Counted from the first letter of the stretch, positions 1 through 5,649 are shown. The stretch: 6,214 bases of DNA from JAAYUK01 sp035319145 (GCA_035319145.1 DATHDH010000114.1:1-6214); one strand, 5' to 3'. The notes: a model not told the origin generated them from the sequence alone. Numbers and translations: made by a program.

Positions 1-105
1 GAGATCGAGGAAGGTCGGCTCAGAGTGATGCCCTTTGCGATATGCTGTCGTGACTGTCAGGAGATCCGCGAAGAGAAGGACAAAATGGAGGCGCAGCACG
101 ATTAA
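1..105 (+). CDS. DksA/TraR-family zinc-finger protein, C-terminal fragment
   Basis: Frame 1 is open from the window edge to TAA at 103-105 and gives 34 residues beginning EIEEGRLRVMPFAICCRDCQ. The run G-R-L-x-x-M-P-x-A-x-x-C-x-x-C-Q is the second half of the DksA/TraR C4 zinc finger. Cysteines 16 and 19 of the fragment would be the distal metal-binding pair; the proximal CxxC lies outside the window. An extra Cys (15) sits just before the pair. A charged tail, REEKDKMEAQHD, follows. Proteins of this family bind the secondary channel of RNA polymerase and adjust initiation, in some cases with ppGpp. With only the finger visible I cannot tell true DksA from the shorter relatives, so no symbol is given. 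The stop abuts the stop of truA on the other strand. Confidence 0.85.
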   Translation, partial: EIEEGRLRVMPFAICCRDCQEIREEKDKMEAQHD

Positions 106-873
106 TCAGTAATTGACGTGTTCGAGAAAGAGACCGCAGGCCGGTGCCGTCCGGCCCGCCCGTGAGCGATCGCGGGCGAGGAGAAGTTCAGGGACGGCGT
201 CGGCTTTTCTTTTGCCGAGGCCTATCTCGACAAGTGTCCCGACGATATTCCGTACCATGTGGCGAAGAAAGGCATCGGCCTCGATGCGAAAGACGAAGAA
301 ATCCCCTGCAATTGAAAATCCGAGAAAGTCGAGTGATGTGTGTTGAGATATGGCAAGCGAGAGTACTGTCCTTACCGTGCTCCTGGCCTCGCACCCGCTT
401 GCGCGAAACGACGTGAAATCATGCCTGCCGACAAGACTGCCGCCTGCCGCCTGCATCACCTTTCCGTCAAGCTTTTGGGGAACGGTCCATGCATATCGGG
501 CTATAAATGGCGAAGCATCTTTTTCATTCACGACGATGTACGCATACGATTTGCTTTTTGCATCAAAACGCGGATGAAAATCGTCGGGCGCCTCTTCGGC
601 GGTCAGGATGCGAATATCGTGCGGAAGTGTTGCGTTTAAGGCGCGTCTGAAAACGTCAGGGCTATGGCGGGTCTCTGTACGAAACGATACGGTCTGGGCG
701 AGTGCATGGACGCCTGCATCGGTCCTGCCGGCGCTCAGGACAGAGGTCTTTGCGTTTGTTATCAGAGCGAGGCGTTCCTGGAGGATCTGTTGCACCGATA
801 TGCCGTTCGGCTGGATTTGCCAGCCATGATAGGCAGTTCCGTCATATGCAAGTTGCATGCGCACGGTCTTCAT
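106..873 (-). CDS. truA: tRNA pseudouridine(38-40) synthase TruA
   Basis: This 255-residue protein has normal family length and is complete. TruA converts uridines 38, 39 and 40 of the tRNA anticodon stem-loop to pseudouridine in the cytoplasm. Visible family marks in order are: the N-terminal strand and turn YDGTAYHGWQIQPN (10-23); the catalytic motif AGRTDAGVHA (48-57) with nucleophile Asp52; KSYAYIV (108-114), whose Tyr110 corresponds to the tyrosine that stacks on the target base; VGRHDFTSF (148-156); FLRHMVRNIVGTLVEIG (202-218); and the usual ending AGRTAPACGLFLEHVNY. The ATG at 871-873 is the only start giving a full N-terminus, apart from an internal ATG five codons in; no convincing Shine-Dalgarno sequence precedes it. 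The neighbour at 976-1839 lies about 100 bp upstream on the same strand, so co-transcription is possible. Confidence 0.97.
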   Translation of the reverse strand: MKTVRMQLAYDGTAYHGWQIQPNGISVQQILQERLALITNAKTSVLSAGRTDAGVHALAQTVSFRTETRHSPDVFRRALNATLPHDIRILTAEEAPDDFHPRFDAKSKSYAYIVVNEKDASPFIARYAWTVPQKLDGKVMQAAGGSLVGRHDFTSFRASGCEARSTVRTVLSLAISQHTSLDFLGFSIAGDFFVFRIEADAFLRHMVRNIVGTLVEIGLGKRKADAVPELLLARDRSRAGRTAPACGLFLEHVNY

Positions 874-975
874 GCCATCTAGTTTATCATCGGTCTTCAG
901 AGCGAGTCACGGAGAAACGGCCCTGCCGTGCAGGCGTGCATCACGCACAAATTCCCGAGCCTTGAATAGCGCGAG
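874..975. other. Intergenic spacer between truA and the transposase-like gene
   Basis: This 102-bp gap contains two very small inverted repeats, CCTGC-cgt-GCAGG and GCGTG-cat-CACGC, near 922-952. Neither is followed by a U-run on the truA-sense strand, so they are not convincing terminators. I find no good promoter for truA here. The frame of the upstream gene stays open for 22 codons past its TAG before meeting TGA at 907-909. Confidence 0.4.
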
Positions 976-1839
976 CTAATCAGTCGACGATTGTTTCAAC
1001 CATCCGGTCAGCTTCCTGATTCTCTCGGTCAGCTTTGCATGCATCGGCGATCGGTATTCATAGAGGTCGGAAGCAGAGGGCGATCCAGACGAAATCGCCG
1101 AGAGGTCATTGCTCTCCGAGTGGAGAGCGAACGGGCGCAGTTGTCTCAGCTCCCGGGCGGCATGGCCGTCCATATTGTCTTCCGTCCTGGTAATGCATAA
1201 GCTAACGAAAAGCCCGTTTTCGTCGGTGTCGTCGGGTGGCTTCCCGAAACATATTCTGGAGGGAACCTGGGAAGGCTGCTCAGCTGCGGGATTATGTCCG
1301 AAACGCGTTTCCCTTTCAGTTCCGGCTATCTGCTCCGGGGAGGGGGAGCGGAATGTCTTCGGCATATCTTTCGGCAGTGATCGGATATCGCTTATGCGAG
1401 CCCACGTTTCCAACTGGACGACATCGCGATATACGTCACTTTCCTCTTCAATCATGCAGAAAACGGCATCAAGAAACTGCCTCGCAATGTTGCGTTCAAG
1501 AGTGCTGTTCCACTGCTGCGAGACGAATCTGCAGTCATGTGCACTTGGAGTGTTACCTCCCTGGCAGAACCGTACCAGCAGGGAGCAGTCCAGCATGGCA
1601 CAGTGAAGATTCTCCGCGCGTGATGAGAAGAGCGCGACGAGCATGGCCGACTTCAGCAATTGTTCGGATGAAGACGCGGGACGGCGGATGGTTCTGCGAT
1701 ACTCTTCAAACAGCGGGGAGAGGCCTTGCAGAATGCTTGCGATATTCGGTTGGGTATTTGACTGAACGAATGCTCCGTCGCTGCTTTTGAGGGAAAGACA
1801 ATGAAACATGACGCCTTGCGGGGGCAAGATGTCGGGCAT
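976..1839 (-). CDS. Diverged IS5/IS1182-type transposase-derived protein
   Basis: By eye this 287-residue protein is collinear with IS5/IS1182-type transposases. The start QGVMFHCLSL (8-17) matches the family opening Q-G-x-L-F-Y-x-x-S-L. EQLLKSAMLVALFSSRAE (59-76) and LDCSLLVRF (83-91) match the helical N-terminal domain (DUF772 type: ...LLRA.LLQ..YS.RSER......LDYNLLFRWF...). RDVVQLETWA (138-147) fits the first catalytic Asp block VDGTL.EAWAS. GLFVSLCITRTEDNMDGHAARE (209-230) fits GL.V.A.LT.A.G.AER. RIRKLTGWLK (273-282) fits the last helix. No ADKGYD block (second Asp) is visible, and the VEE preceding FGW.K (catalytic Glu) is missing, so transposition activity is unlikely. The ATG at 1839 has AAGG 8 nt upstream and fits the family N-terminus; a GTG at 1875 with GAGG 8 nt upstream is the alternative (299 aa). 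It could be a domesticated protein or a decaying relic. Confidence 0.72.
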   Translation of the reverse strand: MPDILPPQGVMFHCLSLKSSDGAFVQSNTQPNIASILQGLSPLFEEYRRTIRRPASSSEQLLKSAMLVALFSSRAENLHCAMLDCSLLVRFCQGGNTPSAHDCRFVSQQWNSTLERNIARQFLDAVFCMIEEESDVYRDVVQLETWARISDIRSLPKDMPKTFRSPSPEQIAGTERETRFGHNPAAEQPSQVPSRICFGKPPDDTDENGLFVSLCITRTEDNMDGHAARELRQLRPFALHSESNDLSAISSGSPSASDLYEYRSPMHAKLTERIRKLTGWLKQSSTD

Positions 1840-2049
1840 CGGCCGCCCCTTTTGCTGCATGTGATTGTCGTTCACCGCTGTTCCCTCAATGTGCCGAAAA
1901 GCCTCGTCTGCAAATGCATCGATAATGAAAACATCTTCCTGTGGCGAACAAAATGCTGTGCAAGCGCTTTATGACGACCTCGACCACCTGCCACAATCGG
2001 CTAACTATATCTGATAGGATTTAGTATATAGCAATGCAGGCATCTTGTC

Positions 2050-2069
2050 TGTCAGGTAAATCCCTGACA
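2050..2069. repeat. Perfect 7-bp inverted repeat (hairpin)
   Basis: TGTCAGG (2050-2056) and CCTGACA (2063-2069) are perfectly complementary around the 6-nt loop TAAATC. The hairpin lies immediately beyond the U-tract of the response-regulator terminator and on the promoter side of the transposase-like gene. It has no U-run of its own on the minus strand. It may be a back-up RNA structure or a DNA operator; the sequence does not decide. Confidence 0.5.
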
Positions 2070-2071
2070 AG

Positions 2072-2095
2072 AAAAAAAGACCAAATATAGGTCTT
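2072..2095 (-). terminator. Intrinsic terminator of the two-component operon
   Basis: Read on the minus strand, AAGACC, the loop TATATTT and GGTCTT form a 6-bp stem that runs straight into a T-tract (the plus-strand A-run at 2072-2078). It lies about 45 bp after the response-regulator stop codon, in the right orientation to end that transcript. The stem is short and only half G+C, so termination may be incomplete. Confidence 0.7.
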
Positions 2096-2139
2096 GTGGC
2101 AAAATTAGCAGTTAAATTAATTAGTTATGAAAAAGATAA

Positions 2140-2754
2140 CTATTCGTCGACTATGCCCTGACGGACAGCGAAACGAACGAGATCAGCGGTTTTATTTTTT
2201 TTGAGCTTGTACATGACCCTGCCCTTGTGGGTTTCGACGGTCTTGATGCTGACTTGCAGTTCATTCGCTATCTCCTTGTTTGTCAGCCCCATGGCGATGA
2301 GTCTCACTATCTCGGTCTCTTTCAGAGTTAGGGCGCATAAGTCGGAATCGCCGCGCATTTCCTCTTGCTGCGACGCGCTGACAAAAGTGCCGCCGTCCGC
2401 GACAACATTGATGGCATTCAGCAGCTCGTCAAAGGCGTTGTCCTTGGGAATAAATGCGGCAGCGCCTGATTTCACCGCCAGTTCTGCAGTTGAAGGGTCA
2501 TTGTGCATAGTCAGCAGGATTACCTTTGTGGTGAGCCCGTCCCTGACGACAGCCTCGGCAACCTCAAGCCCTCCCGTGCCCGGCATGGAAATATCCACGA
2601 TAGCCACATCAGGCTTCCTGCTTCGTATGAGGGCCATAGCCGCCGAACCGGTCGAGGCCTGTCCTTCAATCAGAATGCCGCTTGAGCTGGAGAGGAGCGA
2701 GCAGAGCCCCTGCCGAAAGATCATATGGTCATCCGCTATCACAACCCTTATCAT
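2140..2754 (-). CDS. NarL/FixJ-family response regulator with LuxR-type HTH
   Basis: This 204-residue cytoplasmic DNA-binding regulator has normal family length. The receiver domain spans about 1-120, with acidic pocket Asp8-Asp9 (IADDH), phospho-acceptor Asp54 (VAIVDISMPG), switch Thr82 (LLTMH) and Lys104 (IPKD). The LuxR/GerE helix-turn-helix is at about 142-202: LTLKETEIVRLIAMGLTNKE, then EIANELQV and SIKTVETHKGRVMYKL. All receiver residues needed for phosphorylation are present. The start codon overlaps the kinase stop (ATGA, 4 nt), and GAGGTG lies 8 nt upstream inside the kinase gene, which points to translational coupling. The partner is therefore almost certainly the upstream kinase. 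Target genes are not evident; autoregulation of the divergent region near 4620-4857 is possible but untested. Confidence 0.95.
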   Translation of the reverse strand: MIRVVIADDHMIFRQGLCSLLSSSSGILIEGQASTGSAAMALIRSRKPDVAIVDISMPGTGGLEVAEAVVRDGLTTKVILLTMHNDPSTAELAVKSGAAAFIPKDNAFDELLNAINVVADGGTFVSASQQEEMRGDSDLCALTLKETEIVRLIAMGLTNKEIANELQVSIKTVETHKGRVMYKLKKNKTADLVRFAVRQGIVDE

Positions 2755-4595
2755 CGTGCCGGCACCTCAACCAATATCTGCGTCCCCATTTCCGGAGAGC
2801 TTTTTATTACGCATGTCCCGCCGAGCATTTCAGCCCGCTCCTGCATGGTTTGCAGGCCGAGGCCTCCATCATCCTGCACCTGTTCGCGAACGAATCCGCG
2901 CCCGTTATCCGCCAACGTCAAGGCAATCATAGTATTTCTCCGCTGCAGTGAAATTCTCAAGGTGTCTGCTCCCGAATGACGACAGCAGTTGTTGACTGCT
3001 TCCTGGCATATACGATAAAGATGCTCCTTAACGGTCCGATCAGCTTCTCCCACAGATACGCCGGATTCAAAAAAAACCTTCAGCCCGGTTTGGCGTTCTA
3101 CACGGCGTCCGTACCATTTCAGCACCTCCTCGACGGACATCTTGTCGGGAAGTGAGGGCCTCAGGTCGCGGGATATCTGGCGAAGTTCTCCGATAGTATC
3201 AGTGACGTCGGAGAGGACATCCGCCATTTCGCGGCCGGTCTGCGGATCGCGTTTCCCTCTATTCGCCATGAACATCTGAATTTTCAGCTTCAGTGCGAGC
3301 AGCGACTGGCCGAGGCCGTCGTGGAGGTCATAGGCTATTCTTCTGCGCTCTTCATCATGCGCCGAAATAATTCTTTGAGAAAATGCGCGCATGGTTTTCA
3401 GACTGCGCGCGAAGCGCATATCCATGGAATATGCGGCACAAAATATCCAAAACAGGACGCCGAACTCGACTCCTGCCGTGAAATAATAGCTGCCCACATC
3501 CATAACACCCTGCCATGCCAGGACTTCGGAAATCACCGTGAATCCCATGACAACGACCCCGATAATAAGCGGCGTTGATTCCGGGACCTTTCGCTGATAG
3601 GCACGTACCGAGAGATAGATGGCGCCGACGACATTCCCCACACAGATAACTGACCACACGAAGTCAATCGTGCGGAGCCAAGCCGGGTTGTGAAGGAGAA
3701 AAAGATCACCCAGTAAGACAACAACGGTCAGTGCCGAGATCGTCCTGATGAACAAGGGCGGCCAGTCCCTGAAGGCGGTCGCCATGAAAACGGCAATGCT
3801 TATGGGCACAAGAGAACGAACGACATAGATAAATTGCTGCACCTGAGGCGACTTCAGGCCGGATTCATAGAAAATGAGGCTATGAAATGCCCAGTAAAAA
3901 CCGGCCAGAAACACAAATATCGCAAATGCCACATATTCTTTTTCCTTCACACCCGCCATGTATCTCAGGATGACAAAGATGACAAAAAGCTGAATTATCA
4001 GAAAATAGGTGAGTTGTATCTGCCTGCGTGCCGATTCATTCCGAATCTTTTCCCGATACAAATCGTCATAATCACCGATGCGGATGCTGCTCTCAAATAT
4101 ACCGCCCCTGACGAACGTGTTCATCACCCTGACCGCAAGGAGATTTTCTTCATCATATTTCATGAGGCCCTGCGGTATCCTATACAGTCGTTCTACATCG
4201 GCAGCTTCTACAAATGCCGCACCGACGACCCCCTCGCCGCCTATTTTCATGCCGTTCAGATAGACTTCATCGGAGTCTCCTATCCTGCCGAGGAAGACGC
4301 CCAGATTCTCTTTCGTAATATTATCGTCGGGAGTGAAGTGTATCCGGTACCAGCCGATCTTGTTGGGTGGCCTAAGGTGTTGAGACTGCCAACTTCCTGG
4401 GATCATGACGCTCCGACATGACGAGTCGTCTTGCCCAGGGATTGCCCACGCTGGATTATCCTGTTCGCACAGCTTTTGCATGCCGTTTATGGTTTGCTGG
4501 GGGCTTGGGGCGGCGGCATAACAACAATCCACCGGGCCGCCCGCCGCAACGAACAGCATCAGCAAGCAGCAGAGGGCCGCGATACGCCTGCTCAT
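2751..4595 (-). CDS. Membrane sensor histidine kinase, 7TM type with periplasmic jelly-roll-like domain
   Basis: This 614-residue sensor phosphorylates the response regulator encoded just after it. Order of parts: a signal peptide, MSRRIAALCCLLMLFVAA to about AAA29; a periplasmic domain at about 55-180, with WYRIHF (82-87), VYLNGMKIGGEG (111-122) and GGIFESSIRIGD (164-175), resembling the beta-jelly-roll sugar-binding modules of GH2 enzymes and of 7TMR-DISM receptors. Seven hydrophobic segments follow at about 197-213, 221-243, 256-275, 283-301, 310-331, 342-361 and 372-391. The HisKA_3 block ERRRIAYDLHDGLGQ has phospho-acceptor His425. The HATPase shows N-box HLYRICQEAVNNCCRHSGA (about 525-543), DNGRGF (563-568) and GGLGLQTM (577-584). 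The ATG at 4593-4595 is preferred: it gives a clean signal peptide and has GGAAG 7 nt upstream. The ATG at 4616 (621 aa) lacks a ribosome site. Cys43 and Cys60 could form a disulfide. The ligand is unknown. Confidence 0.93.
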   Translation of the reverse strand: MSRRIAALCCLLMLFVAAGGPVDCCYAAAPSPQQTINGMQKLCEQDNPAWAIPGQDDSSCRSVMIPGSWQSQHLRPPNKIGWYRIHFTPDDNITKENLGVFLGRIGDSDEVYLNGMKIGGEGVVGAAFVEAADVERLYRIPQGLMKYDEENLLAVRVMNTFVRGGIFESSIRIGDYDDLYREKIRNESARRQIQLTYFLIIQLFVIFVILRYMAGVKEKEYVAFAIFVFLAGFYWAFHSLIFYESGLKSPQVQQFIYVVRSLVPISIAVFMATAFRDWPPLFIRTISALTVVVLLGDLFLLHNPAWLRTIDFVWSVICVGNVVGAIYLSVRAYQRKVPESTPLIIGVVVMGFTVISEVLAWQGVMDVGSYYFTAGVEFGVLFWIFCAAYSMDMRFARSLKTMRAFSQRIISAHDEERRRIAYDLHDGLGQSLLALKLKIQMFMANRGKRDPQTGREMADVLSDVTDTIGELRQISRDLRPSLPDKMSVEEVLKWYGRRVERQTGLKVFFESGVSVGEADRTVKEHLYRICQEAVNNCCRHSGADTLRISLQRRNTMIALTLADNGRGFVREQVQDDGGLGLQTMQERAEMLGGTCVIKSSPEMGTQILVEVPAR

Positions 4596-4666
4596 CCGTG
4601 GTCTTCCGGCGCACATCGATGAATCATTTGTGCCTTAAAGGGCGTTCTTCTCATGATTATGGGATT

Positions 4667-4697
4667 CGGCTGTCGCTTAAACCGAGAAAGACAGCCG
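4667..4697 (-). repeat. Hairpin in the 5' leader of the kinase mRNA
   Basis: CGGCTGTC (4667-4674) and GACAGCCG (4690-4697) form an 8-bp perfect stem with a 15-nt loop. It lies just downstream of the predicted kinase transcription start and about 70 nt before the start codon. No U-tract follows on the minus strand, so it is not an intrinsic terminator. A role in mRNA stability or leader regulation is inference only. Confidence 0.5.
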
Positions 4698-4713
4698 GAA
4701 TATGATTGCACGC

Positions 4714-4743
4714 ATTGTAGCAACCTCTTGAAGTACAAGGCAA
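4714..4743 (-). promoter_or_regulatory. Predicted sigma-70-type promoter of the kinase-regulator operon
   Basis: On the minus strand, TTGCCT (4738-4743) and TACAAT (4714-4719) are separated by 18 bp. The -10 is preceded by TG one base upstream (TGCTACAAT), the extended -10 form. The -10 matches the consensus at 5 of 6 positions and the -35 at 4 of 6. Transcription would start near 4707 and leave a leader of about 110 nt. Confidence 0.55.
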
Positions 4744-4769
4744 GATGTTTCAGGAATCGACATCGGAGA

Positions 4770-4784
4770 GCAGGCCGAGCCTGC
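4770..4784. repeat. Perfect inverted repeat between divergent promoters
   Basis: GCAGGC-cga-GCCTGC is a 6-bp perfect dyad with a 3-nt spacer. It lies between the kinase -35 element and the nuclease promoter elements. Its position suits an operator or a small hairpin. It does not look like a typical NarL heptamer pair. Confidence 0.4.
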
Positions 4785-4800
4785 CCGGATAACCTCTGAT

Positions 4801-4829
4801 GTATAATTCGAGTTTGGGGCGGTATAATT
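4801..4829 (+). promoter_or_regulatory. Tandem GTATAATT elements, probable promoter of the nuclease-recombinase operon
   Basis: GTATAATT occurs at 4801-4808 and again at 4822-4829, exactly 21 bp apart. Each contains a perfect TATAAT. The downstream copy would start transcription near 4835 and give a short leader containing the GGAGG site before the TTG at 4858. No recognisable -35 lies at the right distance from either copy. Confidence 0.4.
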
Positions 4830-4848
4830 GAAAAAACAGCTTCATTGC

Positions 4849-4853
4849 GGAGG
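4849..4853 (+). promoter_or_regulatory. Ribosome binding site that decides the nuclease start
   Basis: GGAGG ends 4 nt before the in-frame TTG at 4858-4860. It is the strongest Shine-Dalgarno sequence in the neighbourhood and would lie inside the coding sequence if the upstream TTG at 4828 were used. The spacing is short, so initiation may be modest. Confidence 0.6.
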
Positions 4854-4857
4854 CCTT

Positions 4858-5649
4858 TTGATTGAACATACCTTTTCTGTCCTGCCCGGCATCGGGGAGA
4901 AGCTTGAACAGAGAATCTGGCAGCAGAGCATTCTTTCCTGGAATGATTTTCTTGCACAGCCTTTTGTCGAAGGGATAGCACCTGCGCGAAAGCACCTTTA
5001 CGATCTGCGACTGCAGGAGTTTCAGGGGGCATTGCATGCCGGAGACGCTCCCTATTTCTCGCGGAACGTAAAACGCCGCGAGCACTGGCGACTTTTCGAG
5101 CGCTTCCGGGGCGATGTGGTCTGTCTCGATATCGAAACGAACGGATTTCATCCGGCACAAGGCGGGTATGTGACGGTAATCGGGTTGTATGACGGGTTTG
5201 AGAGCATTACGCTTGTGCGCGGAGAAAACCTTACCGTTTCTGCGCTCAACCAATGTCTTTTCGGCTATAAGTTGCTGATCACCTTTTACGGGGCAGGTTT
5301 TGATGTCCCGTTCATGCTTGCTGCGCTGCCCGGGGTGAGTTTTGAGATGCCTCACTTCGACCTCTGCTTCGCGGCCAGGAGGCTCGGCATTGACGGCGGG
5401 CTGAAGCGTATCGAACAGCAATTCGGCCTTTCCCGCGACACCGCCGTCGAAGGGATGAACGGGTACGATGCCGTGCTCCTCTGGCAACGCATGCAAGCGG
5501 GCGACCCGGAAGCCAGAAGCCTGCTGCTTACCTACAATCGTGAAGATACGGTCAATCTGCTTCCGCTGGCGGAGCTTCTGTACGAACGACTTCGCGCATC
5601 GACTGGTCTTTCCGAATATTATTCCGGGGCGGCGTATGGATGCCCTTAA
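4858..5649 (+). CDS. YprB-like RNase H-fold exonuclease (DEDD type)
   Basis: This 263-residue protein resembles the YprB/COG3359 family, whose RNase H-like domain is predicted to be a metal-dependent 3'-5' nuclease; substrates are not established. The N-terminus TFSVLPGIGEKLEQRIWQQ (5-23) contains a helix-hairpin-helix-like GIG turn typical of the family. Candidate catalytic acids are Asp91 and Glu93 in CLDIETNGF (the DxE motif), Asp149 in TFYGAGFDVPFM and Asp230 in YNREDTVNL. FDLCFAARRLG (167-177) and GLKRIEQQFGL (181-191) also fit. The start is called at TTG 4858 because of the GGAGG ahead of it and because the family usually begins a few residues before the F..LPGIG motif. A TTG at 4828 would add 10 residues but overlaps a perfect TATAAT. 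The gene overlaps the recombinase gene by 14 nt, suggesting one transcript. Confidence 0.85.
   Translation: MIEHTFSVLPGIGEKLEQRIWQQSILSWNDFLAQPFVEGIAPARKHLYDLRLQEFQGALHAGDAPYFSRNVKRREHWRLFERFRGDVVCLDIETNGFHPAQGGYVTVIGLYDGFESITLVRGENLTVSALNQCLFGYKLLITFYGAGFDVPFMLAALPGVSFEMPHFDLCFAARRLGIDGGLKRIEQQFGLSRDTAVEGMNGYDAVLLWQRMQAGDPEARSLLLTYNREDTVNLLPLAELLYERLRASTGLSEYYSGAAYGCP

Larger units (their letters stand above)
1840..2139. other. Gene-poor spacer between transposase-like gene and response regulator
   Basis: This stretch of about 300 bases (264 if the GTG start is used) holds a leftward terminator at 2072-2095 and a second hairpin at 2050-2069. It also has an AT-rich imperfect dyad, CTATAT (2005-2010) with ATATAG (2026-2031). 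The promoter of the leftward transposase-like gene should lie here. A TGCTATATA element on the minus strand near 2026-2034 is a possible extended -10, but without a good -35. A 41-codon plus-strand reading frame (1889-2014) has no ribosome site and is not called. No RNA gene is recognised. Confidence 0.5.
4596..4857. other. Divergent control region between sensor kinase and nuclease genes
   Basis: About 260 bp separate the two start codons. From left to right the region contains the kinase leader with a hairpin (4667-4697), the kinase promoter (4714-4743, minus strand), a perfect inverted repeat (4770-4784), two GTATAATT copies 21 bp apart (4801-4808, 4822-4829) and a GGAGG ribosome site (4849-4853). 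Minus-strand reading frames crossing this region look like shadows of the nuclease gene. Confidence 0.6.

Noticed and set aside
139..156. GGCCGG hairpin as a rightward terminator
   Set aside because: No U-run follows on the plus strand, and the bases encode the conserved AGRTAPACGLF end of TruA, which explains the sequence.
1109..1790. Two overlapping plus-strand reading frames (165 and 184 codons) opposite the transposase-like gene
   Set aside because: Their translations look like random composition, with no recognisable domain, while the minus-strand frame follows a known family pattern and has good ribosome sites.
1840..1965. In-frame coding extension upstream of the GTG at 1875 (about 31 codons)
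   Set aside because: The frame is open back to a TAA but contains no ATG, GTG or TTG, and the family N-terminus aligns with the downstream start.
1889..2014. 41-codon plus-strand small reading frame in the spacer
   Set aside because: There is no ribosome site before its ATG or the internal ATG, no promoter, and no recognisable sequence.
880..2060. Terminal inverted repeats or target duplications of an intact IS around the transposase-like gene
   Set aside because: Comparing the two flanks by eye gave no matching inverted ends or short direct repeats, so no mobile element is called.
3834..4421. 195-codon plus-strand frame inside the kinase gene
   Set aside because: It is antisense to the membrane domain of the kinase; its aromatic- and Ile-rich translation reflects the complement of hydrophobic codons.
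4500..4530. Kinase N-terminus as a lipoprotein signal
   Set aside because: The cysteine pair after the hydrophobic stretch is preceded by Val-Asp, which does not fit a lipobox; AAA-P further on suits signal peptidase I better.
4592..5496. Long minus-strand reading frames (188 and 248 codons) across the divergent region and nuclease gene
   Set aside because: They lie opposite the well-supported nuclease coding frame and cross the kinase promoter. Their translations show no recognisable motifs.
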